Shown: piece by piece, positions 1 to 5,009 of the stretch | Layout of the letters: every line of letters begins with the position of its first letter | Numbering within the stretch: position 1 is the first letter of the stretch | Assembly: GCA_019114885.1 (NCBI GenBank) | Contig: DXEQ01000064.1 | Span: 1 to 5,734 of the forward strand | Length of the DNA stretch: 5,734 nt | Reading direction: 5' to 3' | Origin: Candidatus Anaerobutyricum stercoripullorum | Lineage (GTDB): Bacteria > Bacillota > Clostridia > Lachnospirales > Lachnospiraceae | Made by a program: the position numbers and the translations under genes | Notes under the pieces: generated by a model | Database searches by the model: none | What the model was told of the DNA's origin: nothing | What the model saw: the letters and a program-made list of their open reading frames with translations, nothing else

Positions 1-26
1 AAGAGTTTGCCACCAGGCAAACTCTT
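1..26. terminator. Perfect 11-bp hairpin at window edge, probable terminator
   Basis: AAGAGTTTGCC (1-11) and GGCAAACTCTT (16-26) are perfect reverse complements around a 4-base loop. On the + strand the stem runs into TTTGTCTC, a poor T tract, so it would terminate a + strand gene ending left of the window only moderately well. The sequence to the left is not available, so a - strand T tract cannot be checked. The hairpin sits about 55 bases before the XRE gene start and could also act on that gene's 5' region, but terminator is the simplest reading. Confidence 0.5.
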
Positions 27-80
27 TGTCTCATAAAGAATTTTTCCGTTTTGCCATTAAGAAGGGACAATGGTGATTGT

Positions 81-401
81 ATGAATAAGGATTTAGGAAA
101 AAAAGTCAAGGAACTTCGCATTGCCAACCACCTCACTCAGGATCAGGTGGCCAAGGCTCTGGGAGTTACTCCCGGTTACATCAGCAACGTGGAGAATAAC
201 CGAAGCCTTATGACACTCCGAATGCTGACTTATTACGCCCAGCTCACCGGTATGTCACTGGATTATCTTGCCGGTACCATCGATGAAGATTACAAAGAGA
301 CCTCTCTGGATCGGGAGCTCTTATATCTCATCCGCAATTTCTCTCCTGAGAAAAAGGAGAAGCTGATCAAGCTTGTACAGATGTTAGAAGATTACAATTA
401 G
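81..401 (+). CDS. XRE-family helix-turn-helix transcriptional regulator, 106 aa
   Basis: This is a small DNA-binding regulator with one Cro/C1-type helix-turn-helix domain at about residues 5-61. TQDQVAKALGV (helix 2) is followed by PGYISNVENNR (recognition helix). A charged C-terminal helical tail (about residues 75-106, containing NFSPEKKEKLIKLVQML) probably serves for dimerisation. I chose ATG 81 because the protein then begins MNKDLGKKVKELR, the usual family start. An in-frame TTG at 51 would add ten residues and has no ribosome binding site. GAAGGGA at 61-67 is a somewhat distant Shine-Dalgarno for ATG 81 (13 bases); GGTGA at 72-76 is nearer but weak. No partner gene, toxin or phage gene adjoins it, so neither target nor signal can be assigned. 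It converges on spmB. Family certain, role unknown. The stop codon lies in an 18-bp duplication. Confidence 0.9.
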   Translation: MNKDLGKKVKELRIANHLTQDQVAKALGVTPGYISNVENNRSLMTLRMLTYYAQLTGMSLDYLAGTIDEDYKETSLDRELLYLIRNFSPEKKEKLIKLVQMLEDYN

Positions 402-418
402 TTAGAAGATTACGATTA
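383..418 (+). repeat. 18-bp direct tandem duplication across the stop codon of the XRE gene
   Basis: GTTAGAAGATTACAATTA (383-400) is followed directly by GTTAGAAGATTACGATTA (401-418), with one mismatch (A396 versus G414). The period is six codons, so frame is preserved. The first copy encodes LEDYN and reaches the TAG stop at 399-401. The second would encode LEDYD followed by TAA (417-419). The shape suggests a recent slippage duplication of the gene end, which created the present earlier stop. Confidence 0.85.
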
Positions 419-437
419 ATTTTATACCTTTTTTCAC

Positions 438-965
438 TCAGAGTACCAGTCCTGTGATCACCACACTGGCGACTGCCCCTGCCAGAGCAGCGCTCAGAGC
501 TCCGGGCAGCGTCCAGCGGGTTTTTGTCACGTGGATACTCATATAATATATGGTGATCGTGTAGATCACGGTCTCCGTACAGCTCATCATAATAGAGACC
601 ATCATTCCGATGGACGAATCCGGACCGAATTCTTTAAAGATATCCAGCACAAAGCTGACCGCGGCCGAGGATGAAAAAATACGTACCAGAAAAACGGGCA
701 GCACCTCCGCGGGAATCCGAAGCAGCTCTCCCACCGGCTCCAGCAGACCGGACACAAAATCAAGAGCACCGGACGTCCGGAAAATACCGATAGATACAAG
801 CAGCGCCACCATAGTTGGCGCAATTTTTATGACAATCCTGAACCCCTCTTTTACCCCCGTCAGAAAGTTCTCATACACATCCGCCCGGTTAAAAAACCCA
901 TAGATCACAATATAAAACATTATAAAGGGCACGATGAAGTCAGAAAAATAAAGAAAAGCTCTCAT
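438..965 (-). CDS. spmB: Spore maturation protein B (SpmB), nucleoside-recognition/gate domain membrane protein, 175 aa
   Basis: SpmB is a membrane protein of the nucleoside recognition (Gate) family. With SpmA it is needed in Bacillus for spore core dehydration and heat resistance; the biochemical activity is not settled. The protein has a hydrophobic N-terminus (residues 5-24), then YENFLTGVKEGFRIVIKIAP and VSIGIFRTSGALDF (about 58-70), IPAEVLP (84-90), FGPDSSIG (113-120), CTETVIYTITIYY (129-141) and a hydrophobic C-terminus. Length fits the family. The start at 965 is set by an AAGGAGG eight bases upstream and an ATGA overlap with spmA. A longer open frame up to 1163 is only spmA read in another frame. 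Oddity: the segment RIFSSSAA (95-102) lies where homologues, as I recall them, have RPxSG(S/T)(A/G)A. Translationally coupled to spmA. Confidence 0.93.
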   Translation of the reverse strand: MRAFLYFSDFIVPFIMFYIVIYGFFNRADVYENFLTGVKEGFRIVIKIAPTMVALLVSIGIFRTSGALDFVSGLLEPVGELLRIPAEVLPVFLVRIFSSSAAVSFVLDIFKEFGPDSSIGMMVSIMMSCTETVIYTITIYYMSIHVTKTRWTLPGALSAALAGAVASVVITGLVL

Positions 966-1579
966 CTCCTGCTCCTCCTTCTTTTTCTCATGATCTCCAT
1001 CCCCTTGATAAACAGGATTCCCGCCAGTGTGGATATGGCCGTGGCACAGATGGAAGGCAGTACGATGGCCGCCGGTTCCACAGAGCCATACTGACTCCGG
1101 TAAGCGATCATATTGATGGGAATCAGTTGCAGCGAAGAGATATTGAGCACCAGAAAGGCACACATCATATCTGACGCACGGCCCTCCTCCGCCCTTTCTC
1201 CCCGCCTCTCTTCCTCTAGTGTCTTTAGTTCACGCATCGCTTTCAGACCGGCCGGAGTGGCAGCCCACCCCAGTCCCAGTATATTTGCGGCCATATTTGC
1301 CGCGATGTACTCATTGGCCCTGTGACCCCGGGGAATATCCGGAAAGAGCCAGTGGATAAACGGATACATGACGAGGGCAATCTTTTCCATGAGACCACTT
1401 TTTACCGCAATCTCCATCATGCCATTCCAGACGCCGATGACGCCCAGCATAAAAATACAGAGATTCACCGCCTCCGTGGACGAATCAATAAAAGCCTCCG
1501 TCACCTCTCCCATAGTCCCATGAAAAGAAGCGTAAAGAATACCGCCGGCCATCATAATGACCCATAAAAAATTCAGCAT
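962..1579 (-). CDS. spmA: Spore maturation protein A (SpmA), nucleoside-recognition/gate domain membrane protein, 205 aa
   Basis: This is the partner of SpmB in forespore core dehydration, and an integral membrane protein of the same Gate family. Visible landmarks are N-terminal hydrophobic MLNFLWVIMMAGGILYASF (1-19), ending before GTMGEVTEAF; LGVIGVWNGMMEIAVKSGL (45-63); LFPDIPRGH (78-86); ANMAANILGLGWAATPAGLKAM (94-115), the most typical SpmA stretch; a charged linker (116-136); LNISSLQLIPINMIA (145-159); and a hydrophobic segment before a basic tail. Length is close to the usual roughly 195-205 residues. The start at 1579 gives the normal family N-terminus, although its ribosome site is weak (GGG about nine bases upstream). 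Its last bases overlap the spmB start by ATGA. In B. subtilis dacB precedes spmA; here the upstream neighbour is a divergent pump. Oddity: W105 in GLGWAATP, where I recall Asn in Bacillus. Confidence 0.94.
   Translation of the reverse strand: MLNFLWVIMMAGGILYASFHGTMGEVTEAFIDSSTEAVNLCIFMLGVIGVWNGMMEIAVKSGLMEKIALVMYPFIHWLFPDIPRGHRANEYIAANMAANILGLGWAATPAGLKAMRELKTLEEERRGERAEEGRASDMMCAFLVLNISSLQLIPINMIAYRSQYGSVEPAAIVLPSICATAISTLAGILFIKGMEIMRKRRRSRR
974..980 (-). promoter_or_regulatory. Strong Shine-Dalgarno of spmB, inside the spmA tail
   Basis: On the - strand AAGGAGG (980 to 974) precedes ATG 965-963 by eight bases. It decides the spmB start. The same purine-rich bases encode the arginine-rich SpmA C-terminus (KRRRSRR), so coding and initiation signals overlap. 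Confidence 0.85.
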
Positions 1580-1675
1580 GGAATAACCCGACTTCTTTTT
1601 TCTTTTATTCTATTCTTTTATTTTATGGAAGATTCACAGAAAAAAAGTGCGCTCTCCCCACTCAGTGTTCTCAAA

Positions 1676-1704
1676 TTGACATTTTCACAGGATGATCCTA
1701 TAAT
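1676..1704 (+). promoter_or_regulatory. Consensus sigma-A promoter of the MATE pump gene
   Basis: TTGACA (1676-1681), a 17-base spacer and TATAAT (1699-1704) match the housekeeping consensus at all twelve positions with ideal spacing. Transcription would start near 1711, leaving a leader of about 90 bases before ATG 1802. Because the promoter lies inside the in-frame extension that begins at 1625, it argues against that longer pump start. Confidence 0.85.
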
Positions 1705-1718
1705 TACATACGTTTGTG

Positions 1719-1759
1719 AAGAAAACACAGGTGGGAACATTGTTTTCTTACCTTTTTTT
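1719..1759 (+). promoter_or_regulatory. Leader hairpin plus T7 tract upstream of the pump, possible attenuator
   Basis: AAGAAAACA (1719-1727) pairs perfectly with TGTTTTCTT (1741-1749) around a 13-base loop. After ACC comes a run of seven T (1753-1759). The stem is AT-rich (two G-C pairs), and a three-base gap separates it from the T tract, so as a terminator it is weak. It begins only about eight bases after the predicted transcript start. The loop carries AGGTGG (1729-1734), a near Shine-Dalgarno sequence, so folding could also control access to it. AGGT (1729-1732) could alternatively pair with ACCT (1750-1753). The structure is seen; the function is inferred. Confidence 0.4.
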
Positions 1760-1793
1760 CATACATTTATTCATCCATCTCAAAAGAAAGTAG
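1740..1793 (+). CDS. Possible leader peptide of the MATE pump, 17 aa
   Basis: A short frame starts at TTG 1740, preceded by AGGTGG at a five-base spacing, and ends at TAG 1791-1793, eight bases before the pump ATG. The peptide would be MFSYLFFIHLFIHLKRK: a hydrophobic, Phe/His/Ile-rich core with a basic end. The same frame is open back to a GTG at 1716, which would be nearly leaderless. It is in a different frame from the pump. Ribosomes reading it would cross the 3' arm of the leader hairpin and the T tract and stop beside the pump ribosome site. That layout suits translational coupling or attenuation. A short frame in AT-rich DNA can arise by chance, so this is a hypothesis. Confidence 0.25.
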   Translation: MFSYLFFIHLFIHLKRK

Positions 1794-1801
1794 TGATACA
1801 T

Positions 1802-3139
1802 ATGGAAAATGAACTTACAAGAGGACCGGTCATGCAGACCATGCTGCGCTTTGCCATCCCCATGATCCTCGGCGACCTTCTGCAGCAATGTTACAATATT
1901 GCCGACACCCTGATCGTCGGACGATTTCTGGGAGAGGAGGCGCTGGCCGCCGTGGGCTCCGCCTTCTCGCTCATGACATTTCTGACTTCTATCATCCTCG
2001 GCCTTGCCATGGGAAGCGGCACCGTATTCTCCATCCGGTTCGGGGAGAGAGATGATATCGGACTGAAAGAAGGTATTCTGGCTTCTTTTTGTCTGCTGGG
2101 TATCGTCACGGTTGTGTTAAATGTACTGATTTTTGCCGGTATCGACGGGATTATCTGGTTTCTCCGCACACCGGAAGAATTAAAAGAAATGATGAAAGAC
2201 TATCTTCTCGTCATTTTTGCGGGCATGGTTGGAATTTTCCTCTATAACTTTTTTGCCTCCCTGCTCCGCTCTCTGGGCAATTCGGTCATCCCCCTTGTGT
2301 TTCTGGCGGTATCTGCCTGCCTGAATATTGTGCTGGATCTTGTTTTTGTAGCTGTCCTGCACCGCGGTGTGGCCGGAGCAGCCGAAGCCACGGTCATCTC
2401 CCAGTACGTATCCGGCATCGGCATCGCCATATATACTTATGGGAAGTTCCCACATCTTCTTAAGAAAACAGAGCAGGTAAAGCTCCGCCTGAGCCGTATC
2501 AAAGAGATCACCAGCTTTTCCGCCCTCACCTGCATGCAGCAGTCCATCATGAATCTGGGCATCCTGACCGTACAGGGACTGGTCAACAGCTTCGGTACTA
2601 CCATCATGGCCTCTTTTGCCGCTGCCGTAAAGATTGACGCCTTTGCCTATCTTCCTGTCCAGGATTTTGGCAATGCATTTTCTATTTTTATCGCGCAGAA
2701 CTTCGGAGCTAAAGAAACGGACCGCATCAAAAAAGGAATCCGGACCGCCTTCGTCACCTCCGTGGCTTTCAGTCTGGTCGTCTCCGCGATCGTATTTATT
2801 TTCGCGCGGCTGCTCATGTCTCTCTTTATTGACGCGGGAGAGACTGCCGTCATCGCGGAAGGCGCCCGCTATCTCCGGATTGAAGGTTCCTTTTACTTTA
2901 TGATCGGCATACTCTTCCTTCTCTACGGCCTCTACCGCGCCCTGGGAAGACCGGGCATGTCCGTGGTGCTTACCATAGTATCTCTGGGAGTCCGTGTCGG
3001 TCTGGCTTACGCTCTGTCAGCCATCCCATTTTTCGGCGTGGTGGGTATCTGGTGGTCCGTTCCCATCGGATGGTTTCTGGCAGACGCCCTGGGCATCGGA
3101 TATTTCCTTCTTTTCCGAAAAAAATTGCTGGCAGTGTGA
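1802..3139 (+). CDS. MATE-family multidrug/cation antiporter, 445 aa
   Basis: This is an inner-membrane efflux pump of the multi antimicrobial extrusion family, expected to export cationic drugs or metabolites in exchange for Na+ or H+. Substrate cannot be read from sequence. From M1 it begins MENELTRGPVMQTMLRFAIP, the normal MATE start. Two MatE repeats follow (about residues 17-178 and 240-400), with about twelve hydrophobic segments. Landmarks are PMILGDLLQQCYNIADTLIVG and GEEALAAVG in the first repeat, LLRSLGNSVIP in the middle, and the second-repeat motifs SFAAAVKIDAFAYLPVQDFG, IFIAQNFGA and LYGLYRALGRPG. ATG 1802 fits the family length (about 440-460). An in-frame ATG at 1625 would add 59 unmatched residues and lies upstream of the promoter. 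AAAGAAAG (1783-1790) is the likely ribosome site. No regulator gene adjoins; control may act through the leader. The last codons overlap the shared terminator. Confidence 0.92.
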   Translation: MENELTRGPVMQTMLRFAIPMILGDLLQQCYNIADTLIVGRFLGEEALAAVGSAFSLMTFLTSIILGLAMGSGTVFSIRFGERDDIGLKEGILASFCLLGIVTVVLNVLIFAGIDGIIWFLRTPEELKEMMKDYLLVIFAGMVGIFLYNFFASLLRSLGNSVIPLVFLAVSACLNIVLDLVFVAVLHRGVAGAAEATVISQYVSGIGIAIYTYGKFPHLLKKTEQVKLRLSRIKEITSFSALTCMQQSIMNLGILTVQGLVNSFGTTIMASFAAAVKIDAFAYLPVQDFGNAFSIFIAQNFGAKETDRIKKGIRTAFVTSVAFSLVVSAIVFIFARLLMSLFIDAGETAVIAEGARYLRIEGSFYFMIGILFLLYGLYRALGRPGMSVVLTIVSLGVRVGLAYALSAIPFFGVVGIWWSVPIGWFLADALGIGYFLLFRKKLLAV

Positions 3140-3155
3140 GTGCGCTGCCAGCAAT
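3118..3155 (-). terminator. Intrinsic terminator of the alr-kinase operon, shared with the pump gene
   Basis: ATTGCTGGCAG (3124-3134) and CTGCCAGCAAT (3145-3155) form a perfect 11-bp stem with a 10-base loop. Read on the - strand, the stem is followed by a run of T (complement of A 3118-3124), a classic intrinsic terminator about 20 bases beyond the kinase stop. On the + strand the following ATTTCTTATTCTTTTATT is T-rich but interrupted, so it may also end the pump transcript. The left arm includes the final codons of the pump, and the pump TGA (3137-3139) lies in the loop. Confidence 0.85.
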
Positions 3156-3176
3156 ATCTGATTTCTTATTCTTTTA

Positions 3177-3770
3177 TTATTTATTCATGGCATACAGAAG
3201 AATTCTGGCACATTCCTCCGTGGATAACATGGAGGTATTCAGCTCCAGATCATAGTTGCCTCTGTCCGCCCAGTCTTTCTGAGTCCAGAACCGGAAGTAA
3301 TTCCTTCTGGCCCGGTCTCTCTTGTCCATCATCTTCCGCGCCTCGGCTTCCGATACATTTTCTGTCTCAACGATTCTTTTGATCCGTTTCTTTTCATCCG
3401 AAGAGTAGATAAATACCCGGAGGGTATTATTGGTGTCCTTTAAGATATCGGTAGCACAGCGACCGATGAACACGCAGGGACCGTTTCTGTGCAGGCGCTT
3501 TATGGTATCCGCCACCTCATATCCCATCTGATACACCTTGGACTGTTCGTTGCCCTGGCTGTATCCTGCCGCCATGGAGATATTAAATAACAGACTTCCC
3601 GTCCATTTCTCGTCGTACACATTCAGCATGTGGGCGGAATCTCCGTACCGTTCTGTCACTTTATCCAGAAGATTGCTGTCATAGTAGGAAATACCGGCTT
3701 CCTTAGCCACCTTCATGCCAACCTCTCTTCCGCCGCTTCCAAATTCTCTTTCGATTGCAAGTGATTTCAT
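3177..3770 (-). CDS. Cytidylate-kinase-like family protein, 197 aa
   Basis: This is a P-loop kinase-fold protein of the cytidylate kinase-like family common in gut clostridia. Whether it phosphorylates CMP or another substrate is not known to me. The glycine-rich nucleotide loop EREFGSGGREVG is at residues 7-18, followed by YYDSNLLDKV (29-38), VFIGRCATDIL (100-110), VFIYSS (119-124), the Arg-rich lid RDRARRNYFRFW (151-162) and DWADRGNYDLELNTS (166-180). These are family hallmarks in the usual order and at full length. The canonical Cmk enzyme is somewhat longer and has a different N-terminal GPxGxGKS loop, so I do not call it cmk. The start overlaps the alr stop by ATGA, and AAGGAAGG (3778-3785, - strand) sits seven bases upstream, giving tight coupling to alr. 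A terminator follows the gene. Confidence 0.88.
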   Translation of the reverse strand: MKSLAIEREFGSGGREVGMKVAKEAGISYYDSNLLDKVTERYGDSAHMLNVYDEKWTGSLLFNISMAAGYSQGNEQSKVYQMGYEVADTIKRLHRNGPCVFIGRCATDILKDTNNTLRVFIYSSDEKKRIKRIVETENVSEAEARKMMDKRDRARRNYFRFWTQKDWADRGNYDLELNTSMLSTEECARILLYAMNK

Positions 3771-4921
3771 AGAACTTCCTTCCTTTCCTGTTCGCGTCTG
3801 CTACGGTACACCCGTTTTACCCGCTGTCCCACATCGCAGACAAATTCATAATTAAAGCTTCCTGACAGATCTGCCATATCTTCCACGGAGATTCTCTCGC
3901 TGCCATCCTGCCCGATCAGCGTGACCACATCTTCCATCTCCACATCCGGAATCTCTGTGATATCCACCATGGTCTGATCCATACAGACCCGTCCGACGAT
4001 CGGCGCTTTCTTTCCGCGGATCAGCACCCAGCCTTTGTTGGAGAGACTGCGCGGATATCCATCCGCGTACCCTATGGATATGGTGGCAATCCGGCACGGA
4101 TGATCCGTGACATAGGTAGCGCCGTAGCTGATTCCCCGGTTCATCTCCGGCTCCATGATATTGACCACATGCGTCTTCCATGACATGGCCGGCTCCAGAG
4201 CCAGGGCGTCCTTATCCACCTCCTCCGACGGATATAAACCGTAGAGGATAATGCCCGCCCGCACCATATCATAGCGGTGATCGTCAAACTCCATGATTCC
4301 CGCGCTGTTGCAGATATGCTTCACGGGAATGGAAATGTGACGGCTCTCCAGCAGCCGCACAAAATCATCGAAGCGCTTAAATTGCTCCTTCGTGTAAGTC
4401 TTATCCTCCATATCCGCGCAGGACAGATGGGAGAACAGTCCCTTTACCGTAATTCCCGGCAGCTTCCGGACTTCTTCCACAAAAGCCAGCCCCTCCTCAT
4501 CCGGGGAAACACCGATCCGAGTCATTCCCGTATCCAGAGCGATATGTATCCTGGCCGTCTTTCCAAGCTTCACGGCTTCCTCTGACATCTTCCGGGCAGC
4601 TTCCATGGTATAGATGGTCTGTTCCACATCATAGTGCAGATTCTTCCCGTACAGCGCCGGAGAAGTATATCCCAGGACCAGAACCGGCTTATCAATACCT
4701 GCCTGCCGCAGCTCCACAGCTTCCTCGATGGTTGCCACGCCAAAATAATCCGCTTCCCCATAAATATATCGTCCGATTGCTGCCGCGCCGTGTCCGTATC
4801 CGTCTGCCTTTATGACAGCCATCACTTTCGTCCCTTCTCCGGCCTTCTCTCTGATATTGATCATATTCTGGCGGATGGCATCAAGATCCACCTCGCACCA
4901 GGTTCTTAAATATGGTTCCAT
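3767..4921 (-). CDS. alr: Alanine racemase (PLP-dependent), 384 aa
   Basis: The enzyme interconverts L- and D-alanine in the cytoplasm and supplies D-alanine for peptidoglycan; in spore formers D-alanine also inhibits germination. It has an N-terminal PLP barrel and a C-terminal beta domain. PLP-binding Lys38 is in VIKADGYGHG; LDTGMTRIG (129-137), HLSCAD (165-170), HICNSAG (202-208) and VRAGIILYG (220-228) follow; catalytic Tyr266 is in SYGATY; IGYADGYPR, APIVGRVCMDQ (306-316) and NYEFVCDVGQRVKRVYR (357-373) complete the set. All expected catalytic residues appear present. The start at 4921 gives the family N-terminus (YLRTWCEVDLDAI) with AGAAGGAAG about ten bases upstream. In-frame ATGs at 4951 and 5041 are less likely: the first lies in the candidate -10 element and the second inside rsmI. 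It probably heads an operon with the kinase gene. Confidence 0.96.
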   Translation of the reverse strand: MEPYLRTWCEVDLDAIRQNMINIREKAGEGTKVMAVIKADGYGHGAAAIGRYIYGEADYFGVATIEEAVELRQAGIDKPVLVLGYTSPALYGKNLHYDVEQTIYTMEAARKMSEEAVKLGKTARIHIALDTGMTRIGVSPDEEGLAFVEEVRKLPGITVKGLFSHLSCADMEDKTYTKEQFKRFDDFVRLLESRHISIPVKHICNSAGIMEFDDHRYDMVRAGIILYGLYPSEEVDKDALALEPAMSWKTHVVNIMEPEMNRGISYGATYVTDHPCRIATISIGYADGYPRSLSNKGWVLIRGKKAPIVGRVCMDQTMVDITEIPDVEMEDVVTLIGQDGSERISVEDMADLSGSFNYEFVCDVGQRVKRVYRSRREQERKEVL

Positions 4922-4949
4922 TCCCTGTGTTCTTCCTTCTTTCTCTACC

Positions 4950-4978
4950 ATTGTATCACTTTTTTCCTGTTTTTTACA
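4950..4978 (-). promoter_or_regulatory. Candidate extended -10 promoter for alr
   Basis: On the - strand TGATACAAT (4958 to 4950) is an extended -10 element (TGn plus TACAAT). With a 17-base spacer the -35 position reads TGTAAA (4978 to 4973), only three of six consensus bases, which an extended -10 can compensate. Transcription would begin near 4943, about 22 bases before the alr ATG. Readthrough from rsmI remains possible, because no terminator separates the two genes. Confidence 0.4.
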
Positions 4979-5001
4979 GATATCTGAGAAAATATTTTCT
5001 C
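4977..5001. repeat. Two abutting perfect palindromes between rsmI and alr
   Basis: CAGATATCTG (4977-4986) and GAGAAAATATTTTCTC (4986-5001) are each perfectly self-complementary and share one G. Neither has a loop, so they look more like dimeric protein sites than RNA hairpins. The first covers the edge of the -35 position of the candidate alr promoter; the second lies just upstream, ending nine bases from the rsmI stop. The palindromes are plain in the sequence; an operator role is inferred. Confidence 0.5.
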
Positions 5002-5009
5002 CATCCGGA

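Noticed and set aside
402..437. Terminator between the XRE gene and spmB
   Set aside because: There is a T6 run at 429-434, but only a weak AT-only stem precedes it, and no good hairpin is seen for spmB on the other strand.
610..903. Antisense frame opposite spmB, and similar frames opposite spmA, alr, rsmI and the pump
   Set aside because: Low-complexity or arginine/serine-rich products with no recognisable domains, no ribosome sites, and full overlap with well-supported genes.
966..1163. Longer SpmB frame starting at 1163
   Set aside because: The added 66 residues are spmA read in another frame. The AAGGAGG and ATGA junction at 962-980 fix the start at 965.
1620..1627. CATAAAAT on the - strand as a sigma-E type -10 element for spmA
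   Set aside because: The position, about 40 bases before the start, is attractive, but no matching -35 element is visible at the right spacing and AT-rich DNA gives such octamers easily.
1625..1801. In-frame N-terminal extension of the MATE pump by 59 residues
   Set aside because: A perfect sigma-A promoter lies inside it at 1676-1704, its sequence does not look like a MATE N-terminus, and ATG 1802 gives the family start and length.
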